Source: Trichobilharzia szidati
Lineage: Eukaryota > Platyhelminthes > Trematoda > Strigeidida > Schistosomatidae
Assembly (NCBI GenBank): GCA_944472155.2
Contig: OX235272.1
Span: 99,640,020 to 99,704,019 of the forward strand
Length of the DNA: 64,000 bases
Direction: 5' to 3'
The position numbers and the translations under genes were made by a program. A model generated the notes under the pieces. The model saw only the letters and a list, made by a program, of their open reading frames with translations, made no database searches and was not told the origin of the DNA. Positions 22,422 to 33,294 of the stretch are shown piece after piece; position 1 is the stretch's first letter; each line of letters opens with the position of its first letter.

Positions 22422-22473
22422 ATTTTAGTCGATTAAAACAAAGTGAACGAGAGAAAATATATGCAATAGAGAG
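22422..22473. promoter_or_regulatory. Shared divergent promoter region
   Basis: Only 52 nt separate the start codons of two genes on opposite strands. This stretch and the first exons must hold both transcription starts, or one gene starts further away by an unseen exon. No TATA box is evident. Confidence 0.4.
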
Positions 22474-25400
22474 ATGGAAGTTTTTGGTAGCCCAAGTTTT
22501 AAGCAGGCTGCCCAGGAAGAGGTATGTATTCGGCATGTATTATTACTATCTTACTTACCATTTTGTCATTACTAATTCATTTAAACTCGGCAGTAAATTA
22601 TTTTAAGTAGCATATACTCTACTCTGTTTACACAAGTTTTCAATTAAGCTTTAAAATATCTTATGGTCACAAAGTCTTTAGGTGCTGTAGTCAGAACTGT
22701 TCTTATCAAGATATTCAGGCAATCATCGATTTTAAATATAACGTGCGTAACTATGTATATAATACGAATGCTGTGCAATGCATTTTGAGTTTCCTTATGT
22801 TCGTAATGTCTTCAGATTACGATCAACTCGAGGGAGAAGAACCGAAAAGAGATGAATTTGTTCCATATTACTTTGTACTAATGAGTTAGGCTAGTGTGTT
22901 ATCAACCAAAAATGCTCATTAGCTGCCAGTGATAGGATGCTCGTCAACCACGATTGTGGTCTGAGTTTGATTCCCGACCGACGCACTGAGAAACCTCTGC
23001 TAGCCGGTAGTATGACTGACTGGTTTCAATGTAGAACTTTGCACAGATGTGCACCAGTTCGAGTCGTCACTCTCCCTCTTTGGAGCACACAAAGCAAGAG
23101 AAGAGTAAAGAGAAATTCAAAAGAGAGATAATAAACAGAAATATGAGGCAACAAGAAAAGTAATATGGAAGAAGAATAGAATTTTATTGGATATCATAAA
23201 TCATAAGAGGTGGATGTATCTGCGCCATTGGGAACGAGGACTTCTAACCATATCACCAGACATTGTCTCCAGACACCGCCATTGGTTCTTACCAGCATCC
23301 CAAGGATCACAACCAGCCGTCAGGAGGTCTACGCCTCCCAACGGGACTGACTTAAACTAACTGTTGTGATTTCATTGACTGATGAAGCCATGTTTCTGTT
23401 TGACCACCACTGGCTCTTTTCCAACCTGATCTATTCTATGTCAGTCAGCCAACATCGCCCGTCAAGGAAGGCGATCGATGGCTAGACATGCAAGCGTAAC
23501 ACATGTCCTAACCATCTCAGTCGGTGTAACTTCACAATCACCTCGTCGACTGATTTCCGCTCCTTACCTAGCACTCGACGCCTAACCTCAATATCGCTCC
23601 CCTTATTATATCACTTAACATGGGAGAGAACTCAGGCACCTGTGATCAAAGACAGCTAGCACCCATGACTCCACCTCCCAGAGACCGAACGTCGGACCGT
23701 CAGATCACAAGGCGAATCCGTTGATTGATTATTCAACCACTGGAAGAGGATGCAGTCGTCCATGGATTCTAACTCCTGCTAATTTGTAATGTATAGCGCC
23801 AACCTGTAGCATCGACGATTACCTGTCCTCACACCCAATTTGGTGGTGGACATCTCTGGTCATGACTTCTCATCACTACTCAGACGAAACATCTGTCCAA
23901 TAATTTCTTGTTTTCATTGGCTTCCCAACTGAAGTCAGTTTCCGTGATCAGTCTTAAAATCAATCGAATCCATGCAAACTACCACTTTTTTTTAAAACTT
24001 CAATGCTGACAACACAGTGTTAATATTGTGACTTTTGTGTTTTTGTTTTCAGACGTTGTCTAGGAAAATGTCGAATACTGCTTAAAACTCTGAAACGACA
24101 TTAATTTTATATATTGCATAAATACACGAAGTGCAGCAACACTATGATTTTGTTGGGAGATGTAGTATGTCATTTCTAATTATAAATTATGAGTAGTTTA
24201 TAATTGTTTTGTCTTTTTATAAAAATAAGTTTATCTGTTATCTTTAGCTTTGATTCCCAGTTATTATCATACTGTTGAAGTAAACGTTTTACACGATCAT
24301 GTTTCCCCACAGAAAAAGGAGGAGATAATGGACGACGACTGCGTACTCTGTAAACCCGAAATTGCTAACTAATTTAAAATATATGTCATACATTTGGTTC
24401 CATTGATTAATTTGAATATAAAGCAAGAACGAATATATTTGCGGAATCTAAAGAGCTTCATTTTTACCTCACAGCTTTTCTTCAGCTACTAACAGCCTGA
24501 AAATCATATAAGTTATTATCCATGTAGATGTATAACATATTTGAAGAATTAGTTCCACTCAAGTTTGAAATGTAAGTTTCCCTGTTTGGTTCTGCTACTT
24601 CATAGCAACATTTCACTTTAGAATAACTAGTACTCAATTATAAAGACATAAAGGTCAGGATGTTTAAAAATAATTACTTTCATTATTATCTGACACTGTC
24701 AGTAGCTCGAAAACGTTGAGTGGACGTGGTGTAAAAATGTACAGAATGTAAAGTTATCAATGATTTCCGGTCCGTAACCTTGAAACTGATAGTTAGAATC
24801 TTATTTCTACCAAAGGTTTCTTTTCAGTTTTAGATAACCTTGCCATATTATTATATTATCTCAGGTCGCTCTATGCTCTGAAGTTTTTATAATGATTGGA
24901 CTGATTTTCCGCACTAGGGTCGCTAACCTTCCCTCCTTTTCTGGGATGTGAATGAGCTAATAAAGTCGTAAACTAGTAACAACAAAAAATCTATCGTTCA
25001 TCAAATATTAAGAGGGAAATGGTGACGGATTAGATATACGCTGAGATCGTTAAGTGACATCACGTGTCAGGATGTCGGCTGAAACCCGAAAGGGAAACCA
25101 AGAGTTGTACGTCCGAGAGTGATTTGGAGATCTTATCAGGTGGAAATGAAATATTATGGCAATCATAAAACCAGACAGAAAAGACTGAAAAAACAGGGTG
25201 AAATGGGAGATGTGCTGCTGAGTCTCCGTGTTCACGATCAACAATAAAAATAACTGATGATTTAGGTAATAAACACGTTTCCTTCTGGACTTACCTACGT
25301 ATCAGCAGGTAACGAAACCAATGGATAGGTTTATGACTTTAAAAATCTAAAACTCCTAGACGACCTGTTGTTAGACGCAGATAACAGTCTGTTTGACACA

Positions 25401-25909
25401 ACTGTAATTTCACCCCATCACCAGCTTCTTCAAGAACTGCAGGAATTTCAAAAGGTAAAGTATGCCTAAGTGATAAGTAAATGCACGCCTAAAACTCTAA
25501 ATATCATCAGTTAAACTCTTTCTGGCGTTTTGAATACCCACCGCTGTTAAATACATTCACATTTTCAGTGTTTCTATACCTGTTGCTTAGAATTTCTATG
25601 GAAAAGTGACCTTTAGTCAAATTTTTTGATGTTTTACTAGGGATTTGCACTTCTGTGGGTACAAATAAATAATTTGATTTAAAAATTATTATTTCTTGTC
25701 TGTTACTCAATATTAACAACTAGAGAATTAGAAAAAAAATACTCTCCAAAGTGGAAATATTTCAACCCAATGATCTAAGGATGATTGACAGGTTAATTAA
25801 TCTGTTAAGCCTATTAAATAATACTAGTGAGAAGAGGGCGCATGTGCTAATTACTAGAGAATTTTCAAAAACTCCTTTTAAATACGTGTTTCCTACTACT
25901 TTTAAGTAA
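22474..25909 (+). CDS. Unrecognised 121-residue protein, four exons
   Basis: Plus-strand exons 22474-22521, 24313-24349, 25360-25454 and 25724-25909 join in phase. The product starts MEVFGSPSFKQAAQEE, then KKEEIMDDDCVLYDLLLDAD, SPHHQLLQELQEFQK, and a basic then leucine-rich end (KILSKVEIFQPNDLRMIDRL to FKYVFPTTFK). The last exon is open for 62 codons after a TTAACAACTAG acceptor. Exons 1, 3 and 4 look firm by sequence; exon 2 is short and its donor (CT|GTAAAC) is chosen by phase, since reading through gives a stop after CKPEIAN. No domain is recognised; the centre may be helical. Intron 1 holds SINEs and an RTE-A end. It would be transcribed from the shared region at 22,422-22,473. Confidence 0.5.
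22925..23010 (+). mobile_element. tRNA-like SINE head, related to SINE-A
   Basis: AGTGATAGGATGCTCGTCAA corresponds to the A-box side and GAGTTTGATTCCCGACCGAC to the B-box side. The segment after it (AAACC...GCCGGTAGT) resembles the body of the SINE at 26,035. It is joined to the RTE-A 3' tail on the opposite strand. Confidence 0.5.
23020..23620 (-). mobile_element. RTE-A retrotransposon, 3' end and 3' UTR
   Basis: Minus-strand frames at 23,615-23,210 match the last part of the RTE-A RT. Nucleotides for AGGTTAGGCGTCGAGTGCTA, GACTGAGATGGTTAGGACAT and CAGTCAATGAAATC align with the copy at 50,420-50,620. Many small indels break the frame. The downstream part at 23,130-23,020 matches the 3' UTR at 50,860-50,970 (GCTTTGTGTGCT, GTGCAAAGTTCTA). 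Confidence 0.75.
23640..24000. repeat. SINE-C related composite repeat
   Basis: Contains CTGGTCATGACTTCTCA and CCAACTGAAGTCAGTTTCCG and ends ATCGAATCCATGCAAACTA, motifs also seen at 20,640-20,890 and 57,900-58,140. The start holds a tRNA-like antisense stretch near 23,700-23,740. Confidence 0.5.
24350..25359. other. Intron of the 121-residue gene, one possible repeat
   Basis: No exon recognised. The stretch 25,055-25,150 (GGCTGAAACCCGAAAGGGAA and on) is less AT-rich than its surroundings and looks like part of a dispersed repeat, but no second copy occurs in the window. Confidence 0.3.
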
Positions 25910-26034
25910 TAATCTTTCTCCATTCAGCTATAATGTAAAGAGATAACCAAAAGATTGATTTTCCAGATAATGAATTGAATTTAAATAAGTGGCGTTTAGA
26001 ATTGCCCGCTATCACCCAAACGGCCCGGAAGCGC

Positions 26035-26272
26035 TTTGTGGGTCTGTGATACAGCGGTAGATTGCTTGCCAACCACGCATGTGGTTCGGGGTTCGGACAC
26101 CGACCGATAATCCCCTAAACCCTACTAAGTCGGTAATAAGATCGTAAAGAGGGAAGGTCGGGCGTGAGGCTGGCAACTCCACCCCGTAAAAATAAACATC
26201 AATGCTACTAAAACTTCAAAGCTCTAGCTTAAAACCCTATGTTCCCCTAGTAACGTAAAGGAATAAAATCCA
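26035..26272 (+). mobile_element. tRNA-derived SINE (SINE-A), copy 4, full length
   Basis: Plus orientation. Head GTGATACAGCGGTAGATTGC and B box GGGGTTCGGACACC at 26,043-26,105, body with GCGTGAGGCTGGCAACTCC, tail TTAAAACCCTATGTTCCCC and end AAAGGAATAAA. It matches the reverse complement of the copies at 5,783, 10,795 and 16,039. It lies 125 nt after the stop of the 121-residue gene. Confidence 0.75.
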
Positions 26273-26349
26273 AAAAATAAAGAATTACTGAAGTGTAGTA
26301 ACACATTGTTTATAAAAAGCAACTTAAATACGATGTGATCTGAAATGAA

Positions 26350-26460
26350 CTGAATTTTTCACGTGGAACTTTGCACTAAATTGCAGCAGTTCAAGTCATC
26401 ACACTTCATAAAAGAGGATATGGAGGTAGGACAAGACAGTAAAAAGAAATGCAAATAAAC
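26350..26460 (-). mobile_element. RTE-A type 3' UTR segment
   Basis: The minus strand carries GTGATGACTTGAACTGC and GTGCAAAGTTCCACGTG, matching the RTE-A tail at 50,895-50,940 and 23,020-23,100. Here it directly follows the 3' end of a Family B RT frame on the same strand. Confidence 0.6.
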
Positions 26461-26469
26461 CAACAATCA

Positions 26470-26960
26470 GAGACTTCATGAATGGATGCCTTGCTTTGGA
26501 TTCATTCATGCATTATTACCTTGGGTTTCGAGGTGAAAAAGAGGGATTCATCAGTACATCTCTATGCCATCTTGTCCTTCGCAACCTTCTTTAGCTGTCT
26601 CCACTATTTTCTCCATGTCACCTTCGGAAGCCCAACTCGCCATTATCCATTCAGGTTTCACTCGACAGCCTGGTGCGGGATGTTACCTAACGGTCTTCTC
26701 ATCGTGTGTCTGATCCATTTCCTTCTGTATATCTACCGGGCAATAGGTTCTTGATTGGTTCCTTCCCGGATTTCCCTGTTGCTTATCTGGTCGTCAGCAC
26801 TAAACGAAGGCAGCTGTTTATGAAAGTCTGCATTAGCCTGTTGGAAATGATTTTAGTGACACACTTGCCAAGTCTCTGGGCCATATAGAAGCATTAACTT
26901 GATACTGGTGTTGAAAATCCGAATCTCGTTCTTTACACTGAGTACTGTGGATTTCCACAC
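26470..26960 (-). mobile_element. Family B non-LTR retrotransposon, RT 3' end
   Basis: The minus frame gives SVKNEIRIFNTSIKLMLLYG, then PETWQV, ISNREIREGTNQ, RRKWIRHTMRRPLGNIPHQA and GLPKVTWRK, in the order of the thumb and tail of this family (LLYGAETW, WKWIGH-LR, GRPK-TWR). Stops and one frameshift are present. Only the 3' end is retained, typical of 5' truncation. Confidence 0.72.
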
Positions 26961-27640
26961 TGATTTCTTTTTTAGTTAAATTATGTTTTTATCAACATTC
27001 TCGAAGGTTAAACATGACTGATATTTATTATTGCCACATGAAAACTACTACTGGTACGATACTCAACGGGAAAACCTACTAACACCTATTGTAAAGCATG
27101 ATTTCAATTTAGTTGACATTCACTCTTTGGTTTTAAATTTTCAAGATGGCCGCACAGTTATCTGAAAATTAACCCAGAATACTAACTGTAAACCACAGTA
27201 GTCAGTATTCTTTCATCCTAAATATCATCTTAATACCTTAAATATATCAGTCCATTCCTTTATTATATTATGGTTTAAATGATTCAATATGCACACTGTA
27301 AGTTGTTTCGAAGCAGTCTGTGTAGAAAAGTTAATATTACCAGCTTTTGGAATATGGAATTCATCACTGTCTTATCGTGGTATTTTTGCATTTTATCAAC
27401 TAACATATCATACAGATTAGCGTAAATGACTTTTAAAGATTTGAAGATTGAAAATGAGTGCTGTATTACAACTGAAGTATTCCCTATATCGACAATTTAT
27501 AAATCAATATTTCCAAGAGACAGACAAATATTTTGTGGTCACCATCAGTATGTACCAGATGATTTACTCGTGTACACTAATTTTATAAGCATTTAAGCAG
27601 GAAAATGCTAACAAAGCAAATGTACACATGGATATCTCGA
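26961..27640. other. No gene or repeat recognised
   Basis: AT-rich sequence without a supportable frame. Confidence 0.4.
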
Positions 27641-27870
27641 ATATACTTGACATGCTTTTATTGAAAACTATCCTTAAGATAGTAGGGAACGAATATAGAA
27701 GTTGTGGGTATTGGATCCTGCTTTAGTATATTTCGTACTATCCGTGATCGTCAACATCCTCATCCTGCCCTACCTCAAACTTCATCTTTGATAAACACGC
27801 AGATAAATTCGGTGAGTTTATTCCATTTTGTATTTGTTCTTGTATAATTTTTAAACTATATATAGTTTGC

Positions 27871-28440
27871 CATGAGTGATCATACTTCTAAGGTCATCCA
27901 TATTCGATCAACTACCAAAACTATTCAGCTCATGCCATTTTCACCAGATAATGTAGAATCATGGTTTCCGATAGCCTAGTCTGATTTCATTGACTATGGG
28001 TTAACTGACCAACGTTCACAGTTTCTTGCAGTTGTCCACGCCCTTCCGCGGGAATTAAGCAAATGCGTAACTGCGCATACATTAAGCCCAGAGGTAAGTA
28101 ACTCGTATGAGTTGCTTAAAGCAACCCTCCTAAAGAGAAACAACCTCACAAATCTTCAGCTTCTTGACGAACTATTTCGCAACGTGGAGTTAGGTGATCA
28201 GTGGGCTGTGAACATGCTAACGAGATTGAGGGAAGGCTAACGTCATTTCGATGAGGGACTTTTCAGAGAACTGTCCTTATCCAAACTGCCACAGCCAATA
28301 CAGGCTGTGCTAGTGACGCTTCAAGGTGTTATTATAGACGACTTAGCTACCTCTGATGATAAAATTCTAGAAATAACAAAACGGCCATGCACGAAGAATT
28401 CCACTGAAGTGTATCTCCCTCAATTTCTTAAAGTCTATAA
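27871..28440 (+). pseudogene. Gag-like fragment of a Ty3/gypsy-type LTR retrotransposon
   Basis: From the ATG at 27,871 the frame gives MPFSPDNVESWFPIA, then FIDYGLTDQRSQFLAVVHAL, LLKATLLKRNN, LLDELFRNVELGDQWAVNML, LFRELSLSKLPQPIQAVLVT and ILEITKRP. This order (W-F, L-ALP, R-L-LF-LELGD, L-LP-I-AIL) is that of gag capsid regions of flatworm and insect gypsy elements. Only two in-frame stops occur (27,979 and about 28,239). The frame ends at about 28,457. No zinc knuckle, protease or RT follows, so it is a solitary fragment. The 200 nt upstream may be leader or LTR, but no matching 3' LTR was seen. Confidence 0.6.
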
Positions 28441-28457
28441 AACTGTTTTATCTATCT

Positions 28458-30133
28458 AGCTGGTCATAGAAACGATAAATTCGTGTTCTTGTAAAATGCT
28501 TAAAACGACAACGCCTATATGCTGACGAATATTTAGCTTCAGAACATATCAATTTGTATTTTTAAGAAAGATGGTGAGGTTTTCTGGCAATTGTGAAGTG
28601 TTTAACTCAGGTAAATGTTTAAAAGAATACGAGAGGAACTTCACTTGCAGAATTTAATGCCATAATTTTTGTCTCATAAAACTCCCTTGACACACATATG
28701 TAACTTAAAGAATTTAAATAAAAACATGCATATATTGAAAGGATGTATAAGTGTTACACCCGTAGGTTCCATGTCTTTGAGAAATATTAGAAGATAAAAT
28801 AATGAGTTTCATGCACTTAATTCAGTCAAAACAGAAGAATGTGCACATGAAAAAATGAATGACATTCAGCAGTATTCGATGATAGCTTAAATTTGCTTAT
28901 TACATATAACCATATGAAAGCTAGTGTGCTCAAGAAATTCGTTAGAAATAAAATATTAAAACAACAGTGGAAAGTGTAAACGACTCTGTAAAATAATAAA
29001 AAAACATTTTTGTCTTCCAGTTGAAAAGACTAAATAAGTAGCCAGATGTTTGACACCATTTGGTTTTGAAAGCAAACTTCAGGTTATATTTCTTTAGCAA
29101 ACTAAAGTGTGCCTTGTCCTCCTACCGTTGAACAAGTATTGAGCTCCTGTCTGAGCTAACTAAATGTCTTATGTTCAGTACATAGTAAGAGGTTTTACTG
29201 TTGGAGGAACTTATATTTTATTCTTACGCGAACTATAATTCCTGCTGTTTATTATGCCAGTTCAACTGCGACGTTAGTACCTTGTTTAGCTTAGTTTTCA
29301 CTAGTGTACACCTTGTTAATATACTACTTTTGTAAAATAGCACAACTGCTCACTAGCATGTCGAAGCATATAAGTAGCTTCACATATTTTATAAAATTCT
29401 TGTCGTCATTTTACAAATGTACTCCTGCTCTTACTCGAATACGCGTATAAGAAATTGACGGTTTTACCCTCTGATATGTAGGATAGATGATTTGGACCAA
29501 AACTATCTAGACGTATTTTTATATCGGTCGCTTAAGCCGAATTTAACCAAAAACAATTTCAATAAATTGGAAATAAGACTTGATTTACTCAAAACAATCC
29601 CTTTCTAAAACTGTTTAAGTATACTGGACAAATCAAACACGCGAAGCAAGTCATTCTTACAACCACTTGTATTAAAATATGTTCCATAAAGTTGAAGAAA
29701 TAGCTTAACCGTAGCAGTTACTATCATAATTCCTTTTATTGTTAATTTACTGTTAATTCGGCAATCCAGCCAGTATCTTCATAAATAAACCATATCAATT
29801 AAAAGCCGTGGAACTTCCGCTAACTCATTTACTCAATGGTTTGCTGTGCTTTTAGCAGTCTGGTAGGCTAATAAAAATTGATAATATGTTCACAAATAAT
29901 GCGGAAAATTTATTGGTCATTAAGTAAAAACATCGAAGCTTAGTTATCATTTATTTGTTATATATGTCTGTAGCACTGTGTAGCCTGCGAAAGAATATAT
30001 AACGGTTTATTGCACACTTGAACAGTTTGGACTAACATAGAGTTTTAACTAGGTTTCTCTATTTATGTGTTAAAGCGTTCGCATAAAATTGAAAGTGGGT
30101 GGTGTTACAACAAATAGTTCCTTAAAAGCTTAC
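28458..30133. other. No gene or repeat recognised
   Basis: AT-rich DNA with no supportable frame. Downstream exons of the PH-like minus-strand gene, if any, may lie here. Confidence 0.4.
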
Positions 30134-30665
30134 CTGATGAGTATGCTTCATAAACTTCATTATCTATCAAAGCGTCATCAAACTCGTTCTCACAAGCCTG
30201 GAAATTCGGTTTGAGTGACATGAAGCTTCCGGATTCGCTCAAGGTTCTCAAATTACATGCCAAGTCTCTTGGAGCCGATGAGCCATTCCTTGAATTTTTA
30301 CCAATGCATGCTTTACAAATGGCCAGCCATGTAGTGATCTCATTTTCATCCTCAGTAGCAATCAGAAGCTTTTTGTTTCCAAAAACTCCTGAGGGAACAA
30401 GCTTCAAAGTGAAAGAGGTGTTTGAATTGACGGTCTCCGTTCTCATTGAACATAATATGTATTCACTAAGGTTACAGAGAGCAGTGAATGGTCTTGTGGC
30501 AAAATTTTCCATGCCATATGGACTTTTCTCAGGGATCTTATCGTCATCACTTTCAGAGTAGTTGTTAGTGCCATTTAATAATATAGAAGATGGTAATGAC
30601 TTGGTGCACAAGAATGTGTTAGTATCATCCGTCAACAACCTTACGTCACAAAGAACCCATTCATC
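30134..30665 (-). CDS. Internal exon with a PH-like domain, gene incomplete
   Basis: A 532-nt minus-strand exon, open throughout, is bounded by CATAAAAG at its start and by CAG|GTAAGC at its end. It begins DEWVLCDVRLLTDDTN, like the WFVL-D-L-YY strand of PH domains. It continues through an acidic Ser/Asn-rich insert (SESDDDKIPEKSPYG) and ends the domain with FTLKLVPSGVFGNKKLLIAT and ENEITTWLAICKACIG, where the W matches the invariant tryptophan of the PH C-terminal helix. A Ser-rich, acidic tail (about 55 residues) follows. PH domains bind phosphoinositides or proteins at membranes. The first strands and the rest of the protein must be on exons not found. The family beyond PH cannot be named. 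Confidence 0.55.
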
Positions 30666-30936
30666 CTTTTATGAAATTAGTAAAACTTGGTGAACCCGTC
30701 TTACCTAAACGGCTTTTATGTAAATAGATATAGGCAGATTTTGATTGGCTGTTGGCTAGTTGGCTTCCTATTGGTCTAAAATATAAGTTAAGCGGTAATT
30801 TATTTTGACACGGAAATTTACAGGCAGTTTAATTGAACGTACTTTACCACAATATAATCACGTGTTAATTTTATGGGTGTGAGTGTAGTGTGATGATTCA
30901 CACGCTATTTGGATGCATTAGTGGTGAACAAAGGTA

Positions 30937-31168
30937 CATTAAGATATCTGAGATTGTATAGTAAGTCAATATAAATAAACAGTAATTTTGATACATATAT
31001 TTTAAGTCTAAAATAGGATGTATGCAATTTTGCCTACTAGACGAACATGACTCATTGAGATGTCTGAGAATGTTTAGTAAGTGAATATAAGTCAACGGTA
31101 ATTTTCATACATATATTTTAGGTCTAAAATAGGACGTATGCATTTTTGCTTACTAGAAGAATGTGATT
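30937..31168. repeat. Tandem duplication, 116-bp unit, two copies
   Basis: Units start at 30,937 (CATTAAGATATCTGAGA) and 31,053 (CATTGAGATGTCTGAGA) and stay similar over the full length, including ATACATATATTTTA and CTAAAATAGGA. No coding capacity. Confidence 0.8.
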
Positions 31169-31985
31169 CAACCACAATTTCTAGACTCTTAATGAGTATT
31201 TAATTAGCACATGTATATGCATTAACCGATCCACCTTTTAAGTTGTCAGTTCAATGGCCTGTGATATGTACTTTATAGGTCAGGATAAATCAGCTAAATT
31301 TACTAGGTCACAACAGTGGTTTATGGGCACTGAAATATATCCTATTATTCATTTACTTAGAATTATAATGTTGTGTTCGTTAGTCATTGTTAAAACCATT
31401 ACATGACGTTACAAAATACTCCTGCAACCTCTACTTCTCGAAATGTGTCATCTATATTGTCTGATGTAATGGCTATATTCCAAAGAATAATGCTTAGTTG
31501 TGTATTTTATACGTGGGCGCAACTTAAGCAAGCTTTTGATACATTTATGAAGGTAACAACTAAATTGTTCATTATTTCTTTGAAAGGAATCCAACACATC
31601 CTAACGGCTTGATTCAGGTAAAAAAGACCCATCTGGCCCTATGGAATATAAGTTTGTGAGGTATGAATGTACTTTTGGAGGTATAGTATAGTAAGCTTGA
31701 GACGCTTAAAAGACCAACCTTGCACCAATTCTCAGCAAAATCTAACCAACGCGTCAATAATGCCTTTTTACGGTAAATGAATATTTTATCTACTTGAAGT
31801 GAACCCAGTATGTACTGATATAACCCTGGTCCTTCTAAAAAGCTACTATATTTGGGCCTCGCCTACTCAGGAACATTCTGCCTCTTCCCCGTGTACGATA
31901 ATTATAGGAAATTTTCCCTGTCAGTATACTTACTTTCGATTAACAATTTAAGCTCAAAAAATTGCCAGTGTGCTAAATTAAGTCT
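31169..31985. other. No gene recognised
   Basis: A 69-codon plus frame at 31,403-31,612 has no recognised similarity and no flanking splice context. Confidence 0.3.
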
Positions 31986-31989
31986 CTTT

Positions 31990-32470
31990 GTTCTGAAGTA
32001 AAGCTAGTCCGTGCTGAAAATGAGCTGAAATGGTTTAAATAAAGCTGATAAGCAAAACCAGTAGGTTCTGATCTACTCCTGAAAATGTCTAGAAAAAGAA
32101 CATGGTGTTGAATTAGTGTCAGTCATGCTGAAAACCACAACTGAGTTCTAGACTGTGCCATTCAAGAATCTATTTAAGAACAGATTCAGAATTTACTTAC
32201 TATAGAACGTTGGAATTATTTCAGAATTAGTGAGATTTAATTCAGCATTATGGTAAGCTTGGGAGGATCAGAACCTAGACTAGAAGAGCTGCAGTAAGGC
32301 TGATAAGCTACTTCTGAAAATGCATAGAAGAAGAGCAAGGTGCTGAATTCATGCCAGTCATGCTGATAAACCAGCGCACAGTTCCAGTTTAAGCAAATAA
32401 TCCGTAACTGTTCTGCCACTGTTTGATCCAACAATGGCAGAACAGTTAAGGAATTTACTTAATGAGGAAT
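31990..32470. repeat. Degenerate duplication of about 240-255 bp, with hairpin
   Basis: GCTGATAAGC occurs at 32,044 and 32,299, and CAGTCATGCTGA at about 32,119 and 32,353, with similar sequence between (CTGAAAATG, AGAAAAAGAACATGGTG vs AGAAGAAGAGCAAGGTG). A perfect 13-bp inverted repeat, AACTGTTCTGCCA, at 32,406-32,418 and 32,435-32,447 frames a 16-nt loop in the second unit. Confidence 0.6.
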
Positions 32471-33149
32471 GTTACTGTATTGGCATTGTATACGTGCAAT
32501 GACTCAATGATTGCAGATTTACCATAATCCTTAACTATCAACATAATAACTGGGAAATTCAGGCTAAAAATAAGCTTAATAGAAGCATCCAGTGACAAAA
32601 ACTGACCCACACACTGCAAAATGCCTAAAACATCCAAAAAACCTTTAACATTCAATGGGAAACGAAATCACCAAAACACATAACCAGCGGACGCAGGAAC
32701 CCGTCATGACTTTGAGTGGTTCTGGGGACATCACTCGTACCAAATTCCCATGAAACTTCGTAAACTCTCTTCATCAGATCGCTGCGCCTGGGTAGCGATG
32801 ATTTGAGAAGTTCATGAAGCCGGCTCATCCTTCCGTAGGAGATAGCCGAAGCAAAGTAAGTAAAGTATGACTTTGAAACTGACTATAGCGTCTTCCCATT
32901 ACCTCCCCGACAAATTCATAACAATTCAGTATTGGTGTCTAGGTGTGTATCAATGATGTGATGTATTTAAACAACCCAAGTATGAACATGGGAGACGGTT
33001 GGTATTTATATTGACTTCCGAATTACAGAGAATGAGACCACCTTTTTAATATGCAGTTGAGCATATATTATAAAAAATGTAATTTTGTTTGTACTCTTTT
33101 GGTGCAAATGAAAACTGCTGATCTAAGAAATGGACACTAACAATAATAA
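32471..33149. other. Unassigned
   Basis: A stretch at 32,690-32,870 (GGACGCAGGAACCCG and on) is less AT-rich than its surroundings but unrecognised. The rest is AT-rich without supportable genes. Confidence 0.3.
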
Positions 33150-33260
33150 TAATATATTTCGTATAAACGGGTAAGTTTACATGAAATGCATGCCATTTTT
33201 ACAGGCACGATCAATTATGTTACGAATTACAATTGTGAATTAGCATACATTATCACTTTT
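33150..33260 (+). repeat. Interspersed repeat Y
   Basis: TATTTCGTATAAACGGGTAA, then GCCATTTTTACAGGCACGAT and TTACGAATTACAATTGTGAA. Matches 35,490-35,610 and the minus strand of 38,770-38,860. Confidence 0.65.
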
Positions 33261-33294
33261 TCAAAAGTTCAAATTGTTGAATTATAGTACAAGC

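Noticed and set aside
24054..24086. A 10-codon last exon for the MIC19-like gene (TLSRKMSNTA then stop)
   Set aside because: The acceptor is good and the phase fits, but it lies inside the first intron of the plus-strand gene that starts at 22,474. The frame at 21,213-21,360 already ends in a stop with ATTAAA downstream. Kept only as an alternative.
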